Shown: positions 35,152 to 44,021 of the stretch, in pieces
Numbering within the stretch: the first letter of the stretch is position 1
Layout: every line of letters begins with the position of its first letter
Assembly: GCA_965250275.1 (NCBI GenBank)
Contig: OZ252297.1
Span: forward strand, 496,001 to 560,000
Length of the DNA: 64,000 nucleotides
Origin: G965250275 sp965250275
GTDB taxonomy: Bacteria; Pseudomonadota; Alphaproteobacteria; Rhodobacterales; Rhodobacteraceae
Reading direction: 5' to 3'
The notes under the pieces: generated by a model
Databases searched by the model: none
Told to the model about the DNA's origin: nothing
What the model saw: the letters and a program-made list of their open reading frames with translations, nothing else
Position numbers and translations under genes: made by a program

Positions 35152-35974
35152 CAGGCTTCAGCCACAAAAAGAGAATGGAGAGGGAGAGGACCGCAAGATA
35201 CCCGTAAGTTTGGCTGAACAAAGCGCCAATCAGCGATTGCACACCGGCGATGATGCCTGATCCGAGTCCAAGGCCGCCGAGGCTGCCGAGGCCGCCAACA
35301 ACAAGCGCAAAGAACGATCTGATCAGGTAGTCGAGACCCATCATGGGTTCGATCCTGATCGTCGGAGCGAGGATCATGCCGGCCAATCCTGCGGTGCAAC
35401 AGCCAAAGACAAACGCTGCAGAGGATAGCCGCGCGGTGTTGATCCCAACCGCTTCGGCCAGATCAGGGTTACCAACCATGGCCTTGATGCGGGTCGCGAC
35501 CATGGAGCGGGCGTTCCACCAGACCAGCAGCGCAAACCCGAGCGCGATCGCGGCGATGACGGCCAAACGGTAGGCCGGGTAATCCGCGCCGAAAACGCTG
35601 ACAGTGCCGGAGATTGGCGCACTCACAGACTGGTACCCGCGGCCAAACACCAGTTCGACGATCTCGCGCAGCAAAATGGCGATCCCCCAGGTGGCAAGCA
35701 GGCTGTCAAACATGCGTCCATAGAGGTGCCGGATGATGGTCCTCTCGATTACGAAGGCAATCAGCCCTACTGTCAGCAGGCAGACGGGAAGTTGAAGCCA
35801 GGCGGGCAGGCCCATGCTGGATGTGATGATCGGAGCATAGGCACCGATCATCACGAATTCGCCGTGGGCCATGTTCATGATCCTGAGCTTGCCAAAGACA
35901 ATCGCCAGTCCAAGCGCGATCAGCGCAAGCGTACTGATTTGCCAGATCAGGTTCAGAACAAGAACGAACGACAT
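35126..35974 (-). CDS. ABC transporter permease, LivH type
   Basis: A 282-residue inner-membrane permease starting at MSFVLVLN, seven bases after the binding-protein stop. It shows the LivH hallmarks ALGLAIVFGKLRIMNMAHGE near residue 20 and the later NTARLSSAAFVFGCCTAGLA loop. About eight helices are visible. A longer reading frame upstream belongs to the binding-protein gene. It forms the channel together with the permease half of the LivM-LivG fusion. Confidence 0.93.
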   Translation of the reverse strand: MSFVLVLNLIWQISTLALIALGLAIVFGKLRIMNMAHGEFVMIGAYAPIITSSMGLPAWLQLPVCLLTVGLIAFVIERTIIRHLYGRMFDSLLATWGIAILLREIVELVFGRGYQSVSAPISGTVSVFGADYPAYRLAVIAAIALGFALLVWWNARSMVATRIKAMVGNPDLAEAVGINTARLSSAAFVFGCCTAGLAGMILAPTIRIEPMMGLDYLIRSFFALVVGGLGSLGGLGLGSGIIAGVQSLIGALFSQTYGYLAVLSLSILFLWLKPDGIRSSAR

Positions 35975-35981
35975 GCCGGAA

Positions 35982-37130
35982 TCAGTTCGCGCAGGCCTCG
36001 GACGAGGGGACGTCATCGAAGGAAGCAACGATTTCAAATGTGCCGCCCGTCCCATCGGCAAGGTAAATCGTTTGGGCCACATGCCGGCCTGTCATAGTGT
36101 TGTCGCCCCGAGGCGTGCTCCACGTCGTGCCTTCGGCGGCGGAATCCATCGCTGCCACGTCGAGACTGCCAGCTTTTTCAGCCAGCGCGTCCAGCAGCAT
36201 CAGGCCCTCATAGGCGGATTGGCCAAGACCATTCAGCGGAGGCGCATCTGCTCCGAACGCCGCAGTGTAATCGTCGGCGAAGCGCGCGGCCGCGTCGGTG
36301 TCGATGGCCGAAAAGTAACCCGATGAAGAAAAGAGCCTGTTGGCGTTGTCCGCGCCAATGCCGGCAAGCGTATTCTCCTCGATCAAGGTCCCCAGCCGGA
36401 TCGCCTGATCATCCAATCCGAAGCCCGCGAAACTGACGTTAAAGCCGACCGATCCGCCACCGACCAATGTGATCAGAACGGCGTCTGCGCCGCTGTCGAC
36501 AATGCGCTGCAACGAGCTGTCAAACTCTGTGACGGTGAAGGGGACATACTCCTCACCCACGACCTCGCCGCCGGAGTCGCTGATGTAGTTCTTGGCCAGA
36601 GCATTGGTATCGCGCGGCCAATTGTAATCGTGGCCAATCAGATACCACTTTGAAACGCCCTCAGTTTCAGCCAGGTGTGGGATCACAGGGGCCAGCTGCT
36701 GGCTGGGTGTTTCGCCCGTGATGTAAAGGCCATCCGCGCAGGATTTGCCCTCGTAGACTGGGGTGTATACATAAGGGACCTGTCCGTTGAACCGCCCGAT
36801 CAAGGCCTCCCGCACGGCTGAATCGTGCATGCCTACAAAGGCCTGAACCCCTTCACCTTTCCAAAGTCTCAAAGCGGCCTGCGCGGCCTCGGCGGGCGGG
36901 ACGCCGACATCCGCGAACACCAGTTCAATCTGTTCCCCGTTTATGCCGCCCTCGGCGTTGATCTTGTCTGCGGCCAGTTTTGCGGCATTTCGCGTCGATG
37001 GACCAAAGAGGCCAGCCGGCCCGGAATCGGGGACAAGAACCCCGATTTTGATCTCTGCTGCAACAGAAGATGCACCGACCACAGCAGCCAGCGCGGCGCA
37101 GGATGCGAACGTTATGTATCTTTTCAACAT
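35982..37130 (-). CDS. Amide/urea-type ABC substrate-binding protein (Peripla_BP_5)
   Basis: A 382-residue periplasmic protein with a Sec signal peptide (residues 1-25, ending SSVAAE) and a two-lobed fold opening with IKIGVLVPDSGPAGLFG. The pattern is that of FmdD/AmiC/UrtA-type binding proteins for short amides and urea rather than amino acids. GGGAGA precedes the ATG. Its operon contains an amidase directly upstream, which supports an amide substrate. Confidence 0.9.
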   Translation of the reverse strand: MLKRYITFASCAALAAVVGASSVAAEIKIGVLVPDSGPAGLFGPSTRNAAKLAADKINAEGGINGEQIELVFADVGVPPAEAAQAALRLWKGEGVQAFVGMHDSAVREALIGRFNGQVPYVYTPVYEGKSCADGLYITGETPSQQLAPVIPHLAETEGVSKWYLIGHDYNWPRDTNALAKNYISDSGGEVVGEEYVPFTVTEFDSSLQRIVDSGADAVLITLVGGGSVGFNVSFAGFGLDDQAIRLGTLIEENTLAGIGADNANRLFSSSGYFSAIDTDAAARFADDYTAAFGADAPPLNGLGQSAYEGLMLLDALAEKAGSLDVAAMDSAAEGTTWSTPRGDNTMTGRHVAQTIYLADGTGGTFEIVASFDDVPSSEACAN

Positions 37131-37156
37131 GATGGTTCTCCCTGATGTTGTGGCGA

Positions 37157-38539
37157 TTACTTCGCCATTGATCTTTCCACCGCTGCGGCAAGCGCGAGCA
37201 GCAATGTGTCTTGTCCCGGCAATCCGTCAAACTCGATTCCGACCGGAAGGCCGGACGTGACCGGACACGGAAGTGAGATGCCTGGTGCCCCAATGTTCGA
37301 TCCCAGATCGGTGTTGCGGATGTATGTGGGAAAGGTCGGAACCTGTTCGCCATTCAGCGACACCGTTTCGTCTTCACCAATGGGGCGTGCGGTGAGCGGG
37401 GTTGTGGGAAAGGCGATCGCGTCGAGGCGATGGTCTTCGAAGACACTCCCATAGATTTCGCGCATTGCGGGGCGATGTTTGTCCATGGCCGCGCGGTAGG
37501 CGGCCTCAGGCATAGCTTCATCACCCAGCTGGCTGCCGATCGCGCCCGCCACATCGGGCGACCCGATGCCAGAGATCAAATCGGCAAAGGAAATCTCGGG
37601 CGCATGCTCTGCCAGATAAGCGGGCAGGTCGCGCATGACTTCGTAGAACACGACAGGAAAACTAAAGGCTTCGTTATGTGGCCAGATTGGCTCCAGGCTG
37701 ACATCAATCAGTCGCGCGCCGGATGCCGACAAAACGGACAGCTGTGCTTCGACAGTTTGCGCGACGTGGGGTTCGAGGTTCTCAAAGTACATCTGCCGCG
37801 GTACGCCGATCGTGAAAGCCGACAAGTCCGCGGGCTGGGGCGATGTCACTTCACCTGACAGAACAGTGTCAAAAAGCGCGATGTCCCGCACACTTCGCGC
37901 GAGTGGGCCAACGGTGTCGCGGGTGTCAGAGATGGGAACAACCCCGTCCGCGGCGTATCTGCCCGTCGTGGGCCGGAACCCGATGACACCGCACAAGGCT
38001 GCGGGTATTCGGCAGGACCCGCCAGTGTCAGTGCCCAGCCCGGCAGGGAAGATGCCGCTGGCGATTGCCGCGGCTGTTCCTCCAGATGAACCACCGGCAA
38101 TGAGCTCCGCGTCAACAGGGTTCCGAACAGCACCCGTAACCGCATTGTTAGATGTGATCCCAAAGGCCAGCTCATGCATTCCCGCCTTGGCGCCAATGAA
38201 GCCGCCAGCCTGGATGATCTGTTGCACAACACCGGCATCGCGCGCGGGCGTGTGGTGGAGGAGGGCGCCAGTTCCGCCGGACGTCGGGTATGTTGTGGTG
38301 TTGATGTTGTCCTTGGCGATGACGGGCAGCCCGGACAGCGCGCCGCTCGGAAAGGTGTCGAAAGCGTCCGTCGCGGCACGCACGACATAGTCTGGGTCAA
38401 AGGATTGAAGGGCGTTGAGATCGGCGGCCTTGTGCGCGCGATCGGCAAGCGCTTCGGCATAGGCCGCTGGTGAAAGCGCGCCGGTTTGGAACCCGGACAC
38501 CACGTCGGTTGCGTCCATTTTGGCGAAATCTTGTGTCAC
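37157..38539 (-). CDS. Amidase (amidase signature family)
   Basis: Hydrolyses a carboxamide to acid and ammonia. The 460-residue protein has the Ser-cis-Ser-Lys triad of the family: Lys76 in VIAKDNIN, the cis-Ser in AGGSSGGTAAA (Ser151/152) and the nucleophile Ser175 in GTDTGGSCRIPA. The GTG start is preceded by GGGAGG. It lies 26 bases before the binding-protein gene and is probably co-transcribed with the transporter, so the imported amide is hydrolysed on entry. No signal peptide is present. Confidence 0.93.
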   Translation of the reverse strand: MTQDFAKMDATDVVSGFQTGALSPAAYAEALADRAHKAADLNALQSFDPDYVVRAATDAFDTFPSGALSGLPVIAKDNINTTTYPTSGGTGALLHHTPARDAGVVQQIIQAGGFIGAKAGMHELAFGITSNNAVTGAVRNPVDAELIAGGSSGGTAAAIASGIFPAGLGTDTGGSCRIPAALCGVIGFRPTTGRYAADGVVPISDTRDTVGPLARSVRDIALFDTVLSGEVTSPQPADLSAFTIGVPRQMYFENLEPHVAQTVEAQLSVLSASGARLIDVSLEPIWPHNEAFSFPVVFYEVMRDLPAYLAEHAPEISFADLISGIGSPDVAGAIGSQLGDEAMPEAAYRAAMDKHRPAMREIYGSVFEDHRLDAIAFPTTPLTARPIGEDETVSLNGEQVPTFPTYIRNTDLGSNIGAPGISLPCPVTSGLPVGIEFDGLPGQDTLLLALAAAVERSMAK

Positions 38540-38601
38540 GCAGGCCTCCCGAATTGATGGGAGACAGAATAGAAAGCGAGAGGATCAGACGCCTATCATC
38601 A

Positions 38602-39357
38602 CTAATAATGATTTTTCTCGGCCAGGAACTGCGCAAGCTGCGTCCGCCTGTTCAGGCCGGACTTTCTGAAAATCGCTGCAATATGGGATCGCAACGTGGG
38701 TTTTGAAAAGCCCAGCTTGCCGCAAATTTCGGCATCCGTCAGTCCAGTCACAAGCATGTCCGCAACCTCGGCCTCGCGGACCGTAAACCCCAGATCGCTT
38801 GAAATCTGCGAATACCGAAGCGACGGGAGCTGTTCAGCAGCACTGCGCGCGCGGATCAGGGCGTTGACAAGGCTTGGCCCGACGGCATCGACGATTTTGG
38901 CGTCCCGGGGGGTGAAGTCTTCGCGATTGACCCCGCGCCATATCCGAAGATCGCCTATGTTGTCGCCCCGGTCATAGGCAAAAAAGTTGAGCCCGTAACA
39001 GAGCCCGTCCTGCTTCAGAAAGTCGTTGAAGAATTCCGTTTTGACCAGCTTGTCGTGCCGCATGACTTCGCTGACCGGCGTGGCCTTGCGCCGCTTTTGC
39101 AAGGTGGGTGTGATCGGGTCGTGGAACTGGAAATAGCTTTCGTACTGCTGCAGATTCTCGTCCGTCATGTTGATCTGCACGCAAGAAACATATTTCTGCG
39201 TCTTGTCGTCCCAGACATATGAGGCGAAGTAGTCGGCCTTCAGGAGTTCGAGCATTTTTTGACCGACGCGCCGACGCACTTCCGAATGGTCAAACTCACC
39301 ACTCAGGTCGCGCATGATCGAGAAGATCAGATCGGCTTCTTCGTCGGTCAGGTTCAC
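38602..39357 (-). CDS. LuxR-family transcriptional regulator
   Basis: A regulator of about 251 residues with an N-terminal sensory region (about 20-165; GAF/autoinducer-domain-like, YFASYVWDD, FFNDFLKQDGLCYGLNFF) and a C-terminal LuxR HTH (FTVREAEVADMLVTGLTDAE, then GFSKPTLRSHIAAIFRKSG). I prefer the GTG at 39357 because GGAG precedes it at good spacing. A TTG at 39414 would add 19 residues. It sits directly before the amidase-transporter operon on the same strand and is its likely regulator. Confidence 0.85.
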   Translation of the reverse strand: MNLTDEEADLIFSIMRDLSGEFDHSEVRRRVGQKMLELLKADYFASYVWDDKTQKYVSCVQINMTDENLQQYESYFQFHDPITPTLQKRRKATPVSEVMRHDKLVKTEFFNDFLKQDGLCYGLNFFAYDRGDNIGDLRIWRGVNREDFTPRDAKIVDAVGPSLVNALIRARSAAEQLPSLRYSQISSDLGFTVREAEVADMLVTGLTDAEICGKLGFSKPTLRSHIAAIFRKSGLNRRTQLAQFLAEKNHY

Positions 39358-39438
39358 GTTGGCTCCAGCAGATGGGGCGTATGCCAGTATTTTTGATCCC
39401 TGGCGTTTTGACAAAGAGTTTCTTTTTGCGCTTGCCGC

Positions 39439-40026
39439 CTAGACGGGCGGTTTGAGCTGCAGGCCAGATTGAAAGGCCCGCTGCAGCAGCGCATCCCGTC
39501 GCTCCGCAGAGCCTTTCGATCCGTTGAGAACCTCCAGCTTTCGGCTCGTGAACCCGAAATAGCCGAAGGTGCCGTCAATCCATGCGGTCTCAATCGCATT
39601 CAGATATCCGCTCTGGTCCATTTCATCGGATGAAGCGCCGGCGGGAATGAGAAGTACCCCCGTGCGTGGACGCTGAAGAGACTGTTCGGGATCATCCAGT
39701 TGATCGTAGGCCCAGCCCCAGGACCAGACGCGATCGACCCAGCCCTTTGTCATCGCAGGCATACCCCACCAGAAAAGCGGGAACACAAAGCAGACCGCAT
39801 CCGCCCGACCAATCCGAGCCTGTTCTTTCAAGACGTCGATGGGGACTTCGCCTGTCTTGTCTCCTTCCACATCGCTGAGCGACCAGCGGGGATCAAATCC
39901 CTCGGAATGCAGGTCGGCAAGTTCGCTTGTGTGCCCGGCAGCTTCGGCTCCTGCCAAAAACCTGTGAGCAACAGCGGCGCTGAAAGACGTTGGATCTGGA
40001 TGATCAAGGACCGTCAGGACGTGCAT
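39439..40026 (-). CDS. Flavodoxin-fold NAD(P)H:quinone reductase
   Basis: A 195-residue protein of the NAD(P)H dehydrogenase (quinone)/MdaB-KefF family: the N-terminal FMN-phosphate strand VLTVLDHPDPTSFSAAVAHR, VCFVFPLFWWGMPAMTKGWV near residue 83, and an RTGVLLIPAG strand. It probably carries out two-electron quinone reduction with FMN. It is the last gene of a minus-strand run with the CoA-binding protein, ferredoxin and the methanethiol-oxidase-like protein, and may serve as an electron outlet for that module. Confidence 0.87.
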   Translation of the reverse strand: MHVLTVLDHPDPTSFSAAVAHRFLAGAEAAGHTSELADLHSEGFDPRWSLSDVEGDKTGEVPIDVLKEQARIGRADAVCFVFPLFWWGMPAMTKGWVDRVWSWGWAYDQLDDPEQSLQRPRTGVLLIPAGASSDEMDQSGYLNAIETAWIDGTFGYFGFTSRKLEVLNGSKGSAERRDALLQRAFQSGLQLKPPV

Positions 40027-40053
40027 GGCTTTCGTCTGTTCAGCGCCGCGGTA

Positions 40054-40518
40054 TCAAATCTTCAGGTCAAGCCGAGGCTTCCAGAAGGGCCGGAACAGCT
40101 CGATTTTTGGGCACCGGTTCATGACCACTTTCAATCCGGCATCCTCTGCCAGTTTTGCGGCCGCGTCGTCATACACGCCAATCTGTCCCCAAAGCACCTT
40201 GGCCCCGATGGCAATGGCCTTTTCCGCGATCCCATACAGCTCTTCTTTCGGGCGAAACACTTCGACCATGTCCACCGGGCGATCAATCTCTTCGAGGGAG
40301 TGATAAACCGGGATGCCCCGGATCTCTTTCAGCGTAGGATTCGGGTTCACGGGCAGCATTTCGTAGCCCGTTTCGTGCAGGACGCGCAGCACGCCATAGC
40401 TGAACTTGGTTTTGTCCGCGCTCGCACCAACCATTGCGATGGTCTTGGTCTCTTTGAGGATTTCCGCAATGTAGTCAGGCGCGTAATCGTAGATATAGTC
40501 GATATCTGCGGTGGACAT
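40054..40518 (-). CDS. CoA-binding domain protein (YccU-like)
   Basis: A 154-residue single-domain Rossmann protein resembling the N-terminal domain of succinyl-CoA synthetase alpha (TIAMVGASADKTKFSYGVLRVL; VDMVEVFRPKEELYGIAEKA; GAKVLWGQIGVYDDAAAKLA). The family binds CoA or nucleotide but lacks catalytic domains. It starts three bases after the ferredoxin stop, so the two are co-translated. Confidence 0.9.
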   Translation of the reverse strand: MSTADIDYIYDYAPDYIAEILKETKTIAMVGASADKTKFSYGVLRVLHETGYEMLPVNPNPTLKEIRGIPVYHSLEEIDRPVDMVEVFRPKEELYGIAEKAIAIGAKVLWGQIGVYDDAAAKLAEDAGLKVVMNRCPKIELFRPFWKPRLDLKI

Positions 40519-40521
40519 TTC

Positions 40522-40887
40522 TCAGACCTCTTTGGGGATAGCGATGTCCGCCTTAAGCTCGTGGGGCTCAAGCGGATCAAGAAATGGATTTCGATAAAGG
40601 CGGTCGTGGCTCTCGACCCCGATTTCCAGCGTAATGTCCGAGACCGGTCGCGCCACACACAAGATCACATATCCTTCTGCAATCTGACGGTTGTTCAGGG
40701 CAACCTGCCGGCGCTGGTTGACCTCTCCGTCGATGAGTTTCGCGGCACAGGTAATGCACCCGCCATACTTGCAGCCATAGGGCAGATCGACGCCCTGCTC
40801 GCGCAAGCTGTCGAGCAGCGGGCGACGGGGGTCTACCGTGTACGTCGCGCCCGAGCGATTTGCGAGTGTGACAGTGAAATCCGTCAT
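40522..40887 (-). CDS. Plant-type [2Fe-2S] ferredoxin
   Basis: A 121-residue ferredoxin with the cluster ligands Cys39, Cys44, Cys47 and Cys77 in YGCKYGGCITCAAKL and VILCVARP, the classic C-x4-C-x2-C...C spacing. It extends about 40 residues beyond a minimal ferredoxin, with a charged tail. The ATG of MTDFTV is used because the upstream frame lies in the intergenic region. It sits 58 bases after the SBP56-type gene and probably accepts or donates electrons in that module. Confidence 0.93.
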   Translation of the reverse strand: MTDFTVTLANRSGATYTVDPRRPLLDSLREQGVDLPYGCKYGGCITCAAKLIDGEVNQRRQVALNNRQIAEGYVILCVARPVSDITLEIGVESHDRLYRNPFLDPLEPHELKADIAIPKEV

Positions 40888-40945
40888 GACGGCGCGTTCC
40901 TGTCCGGCCAAAGCCGCTCTAGTGGTATTTGCAGTCGCAGGTCGG

Positions 40946-42298
40946 TCACAACCAGATGTCCGATGTGCAGTCCCCGCCGGGATACCGGGTTTCATGGCAG
41001 CGTGATGGCCCATTGGGCTCATTGCCGAAATCCACGATGAAATCAGGGTTGATGGACATCCCGCCATTTTCCGGATCGCAGTCGATCATGACCATGACAC
41101 CCCCTTGTTCGCGTATCTCGGGATAGAACTGGTTGTCCCAGGTCGAGAACAAAGATGTGGTGACATAAAGTCTCCGACCGTCCAGTGAAAGCTGGAACAT
41201 CTGGGGACCGCCGGCCATCTTCACGCCGTTCACTTCTGGCGCGCGACCAAGAAGCCCGCCCATCCAGACCTGCCCTGTCAGCTTGGGATTATGGGGGTCC
41301 GAGATATCGTATTGGCGCATGTCGCCGTGCAGCCAATTGTTGAGATAGAGGTATTTGTCGTCCATCGACACCAGAATGGCGGACATCACACCGGGCACGG
41401 GGATTGGCCACGCGGGATGCGGTTCGTTTTCCACATCAATGATCTTCTCCCATTGCCACTTTCCAGCGTCGTCTTTCCAGAAATGGATGACATTGGCGGC
41501 GAGCGCGGCACCGCAAAATCCGTGGCTGCTGTCGGGGTCGTGCAGAAACTTCACTTCGAGCGGGATCAGCCCATCTTCGCCCAGATACATCGTTTCGGTC
41601 GGAACCCGCTTTTCGAAGTCCCAGAAGTGAAGCCTGCGACCGTACTTAAGATGGCCGACCTCCTCGAGATCGAAGCCGGGCATAAAGGTGTTGGGTGCGG
41701 CCCATTCGGAAGAGACCATCACGTTGTGCCGGGGCTGATACCAGAAGTCATATCCGAATGGGATGTCGCCCATCGAGTTTTCCCAGCGCCCCACAATCTC
41801 GAAATCCTTGTTGAGGTGCAGGTAGCCTCCCGGTGCCTCACCCTTGGCATCTCCGAGCATGGAAATGATAATTTCAGAGCCGAGGCAATGCACCGTATGA
41901 GGCCCCGAAAGGTTGGTTTTTGCTTTGATCTCTGCGCCATCGATGACCTTGTGCAGGCGCGGTGCACGCGGATCGGTTGCGGTGTCGATGATGTGAATGT
42001 TGTTGGACCGGACTCCGGGCACCAGCAGAAAGCGGCGCGACATAGAGGAATCGTCATGACAGGAGGAACATGCGTTCCAACCCATGTGATGTAACTCGTC
42101 GCCTATGCCCGGCATTTCAAGCCGATGGATGACTTGACTATAGGTCGGGCTTTGAGGATCGGCATCGACCGTCGCAAGGTAGTCAGGCTTTTGGATCCCG
42201 GTGCCGGTATAGATTGCAATTGTATAGAGCAGGTTCTCGGGCGCAGCCTTGATTGCCTCCGCCGGCGAGGCATAGCCCGGCCCACAGCAGTCTGACAT
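40946..42298 (-). CDS. Selenium-binding protein family / methanethiol oxidase
   Basis: A 450-residue protein of the SBP56 family, whose bacterial members oxidise methanethiol to formaldehyde, sulfide and peroxide. Family stretches are clear: the N-terminal DCCGPGYASPAEA, WNACSSCHDD near residue 75, GPHTVHCLGSEIIISMLGD, HGFCGAALAANVIHFW, and the C-terminal MLIDCD-like region with HETRYPGGD. GGGAGGA precedes the ATG. No signal peptide is apparent. Next to ferredoxin, CoA-binding and quinone reductase genes it suggests a methylated-sulfur step, consistent with a DMSP-using marine bacterium. Confidence 0.9.
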   Translation of the reverse strand: MSDCCGPGYASPAEAIKAAPENLLYTIAIYTGTGIQKPDYLATVDADPQSPTYSQVIHRLEMPGIGDELHHMGWNACSSCHDDSSMSRRFLLVPGVRSNNIHIIDTATDPRAPRLHKVIDGAEIKAKTNLSGPHTVHCLGSEIIISMLGDAKGEAPGGYLHLNKDFEIVGRWENSMGDIPFGYDFWYQPRHNVMVSSEWAAPNTFMPGFDLEEVGHLKYGRRLHFWDFEKRVPTETMYLGEDGLIPLEVKFLHDPDSSHGFCGAALAANVIHFWKDDAGKWQWEKIIDVENEPHPAWPIPVPGVMSAILVSMDDKYLYLNNWLHGDMRQYDISDPHNPKLTGQVWMGGLLGRAPEVNGVKMAGGPQMFQLSLDGRRLYVTTSLFSTWDNQFYPEIREQGGVMVMIDCDPENGGMSINPDFIVDFGNEPNGPSRCHETRYPGGDCTSDIWL

Positions 42299-42458
42299 GT
42301 CGTTCCTCCCTGACAGCAGCCATCAGCATGTGACAGGCAATCTGGAAGAGATTCAATGCCAATAACGGCGCGCGGCGCCATTCGCTCTTGGCTGAGCCTT
42401 TGGGCACGTTACCCAAAGCCTCGCGGTTTCTTGGCGGTTCCACGCACTGGTCTGAGAT

Positions 42459-42484
42459 CGGCCCACCCAGATTGGGGTGGGCCG
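42459..42484. terminator. Strong hairpin between the DUF1772 and SBP56-type genes
   Basis: CGGCCCACCC and GGGTGGGCCG make a perfect 10-bp stem with a six-base loop. The T-rich run (TTTCGTTCTTT) follows it on the plus strand, while the gene it trails is on the minus strand, where the A-rich side precedes the stem. It may act as a bidirectional or processing hairpin rather than a simple terminator. Confidence 0.5.
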
Positions 42485-42502
42485 TTTCGTTCTTTGTCTT
42501 GC

Positions 42503-42997
42503 TCAACGTGGTGCAACCCAGTGCAGACCGACAAGCAGAAACACAGATGCAATGATGCAAGCCGCCGCGCGCAGGCTGTTCCAGAACGACCAGCGCGGAA
42601 CATAGTGTCCTTCCCAGTACACGCGCGCTTCCTCGCTTTCGTAGGCCATGTTTGCGAGTGCATTGTTCATGGGCACGTTCACCAGGACTGTGACGCCGAA
42701 ACAGCCCAGAAGGTAGGTCACCCCCGCGCCTGCAATCAATGCGCCCGCGGGTATTGGCAGGACGGTCACGCCATAAATGACGATCACCAGTGACACCGGG
42801 GCAAGACCCAGAAACAGGGTCATGAAAACCCGCCGATAGACTTCGCGATTGATTGACTGCATTGCCTGCACGCCGCCCGCGCGGCTGGCCCCTGCCAGTG
42901 CGCGCATGATAAAATCGGAAAAGGCGAGGAAGACGCCTCCCACAAGCGCATAGGCGAGCAGCGCGATCTGCAGCAGAACGATCATCCATAGTGACAT
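42503..42997 (-). CDS. DUF1772 (anthrone-oxygenase-like) membrane protein
   Basis: A 164-residue membrane protein with four hydrophobic helices (about 3-25, 60-82, 86-105 and 140-160) and the family stretch MQSINREVYRRVFMTLFLG near residue 45. AGGAGG lies eight bases before the ATG of MSLWMIV, which decides this start over a GTG three codons upstream. The family is widespread and mostly uncharacterised. It follows the NmrA-like gene by about 25 bases, so the two likely form an operon under the AraC regulator upstream. Confidence 0.87.
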   Translation of the reverse strand: MSLWMIVLLQIALLAYALVGGVFLAFSDFIMRALAGASRAGGVQAMQSINREVYRRVFMTLFLGLAPVSLVIVIYGVTVLPIPAGALIAGAGVTYLLGCFGVTVLVNVPMNNALANMAYESEEARVYWEGHYVPRWSFWNSLRAAACIIASVFLLVGLHWVAPR

Positions 42998-43021
42998 TGT
43001 TTTCACCTCCTTTTTGCCGGG

Positions 43022-43849
43022 TCAGGCCGCTGTAGACCACGCGCCGGACTGTGCGGCGCGATGCGCGAAGTCAGCAAAGCTGCGTGCCGGACGCCCCAAA
43101 GCCTCTTCGACACCGTTGACGAGATGAGCGTTCCGCCCGTCCAGCGTCTCGCGGGCGATCTCGGTGAAAACATCGGCAACGAATGAGCCACCCGATTGCG
43201 CGACTGCGGCGTGAAACTCCTCAAAACTGATGGGCCTGTGCTGGATGGTGCGGCCCATGGCGGCCGAAAGAACCTCGGCCATGTCTGCGAAGGTCAACAG
43301 ATCCGGCCCCGTCACCTCATAGAGTTTTCCAGCGTGGTGGTCCTCGGTGAGGGCCGCGGTCGCAACATCCGCGATGTCCTCGATGTCGATGATCGGTTCG
43401 GCGACGTTTCCGCCGGGCATGGGCAACACGCCAGCAAGGATGGGGTCCCGCAGATACCCTTCCGAAAAGTTCTGCGCGAACCACGCAGAGCGCACCAACG
43501 TGTAGTCGATGCCGGATGCCCGGACGGCCTCTTCTCCCAGCCGGGCGTGGTGTTCGCCGCGCCCGGACAGCAGAACCAGACGGCTCACCCCGGCCGACTT
43601 TGCAGCGGATGCCAGCGCGGCGACTTTGTCGACCGCACCGGGGAAAGCCAAATCTGGAAAGTAAGTGACATAGGCAGCGTGGATGCCTTCAAGCACCGCG
43701 GACCAACCTTCGGGATGCTCCCAGTCAAAGGGGGTATCCGCGTTGCGCGAGGCACTTCGGAAAGGCGTGCCCTTGGCATTCAGTCTGGCGGCAACGCGAG
43801 ATCCGGTTTTTCCGGTGGCGCCAATTATGAGTTTAACTTGATCGGTCAT
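43022..43849 (-). CDS. NmrA/SDR-like NAD(P)H-binding protein
   Basis: A 275-residue atypical short-chain dehydrogenase. The dinucleotide-binding motif LIIGATGKTGSRVAARL is at the N-terminus and SRLVLLSGRGEHH lies near 100, with a C-terminal half like the quinone-reductase-type NmrA proteins (KLYEVTGPDLLTFADMAE). The ATG at MTDQVKL has GGAG at good spacing. It probably binds NADPH and may reduce a quinone or act as a redox sensor. Confidence 0.88.
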   Translation of the reverse strand: MTDQVKLIIGATGKTGSRVAARLNAKGTPFRSASRNADTPFDWEHPEGWSAVLEGIHAAYVTYFPDLAFPGAVDKVAALASAAKSAGVSRLVLLSGRGEHHARLGEEAVRASGIDYTLVRSAWFAQNFSEGYLRDPILAGVLPMPGGNVAEPIIDIEDIADVATAALTEDHHAGKLYEVTGPDLLTFADMAEVLSAAMGRTIQHRPISFEEFHAAVAQSGGSFVADVFTEIARETLDGRNAHLVNGVEEALGRPARSFADFAHRAAQSGAWSTAA

Positions 43850-44021
43850 AGGGATGCTCCCACAGAGTGTGACAATTGATGAACCAATCGGTGACGGAGC
43901 TTTGGTCATCGCGATGATCACGTGATCGCCGGCGCCCGGTATCGAATGGCGGTACATCAGGGTGTACGTTCTGAGCGTTGGGTGGTCTTGACGGCAGCGG
44001 CCAAGGCGTTGACCGATACGG

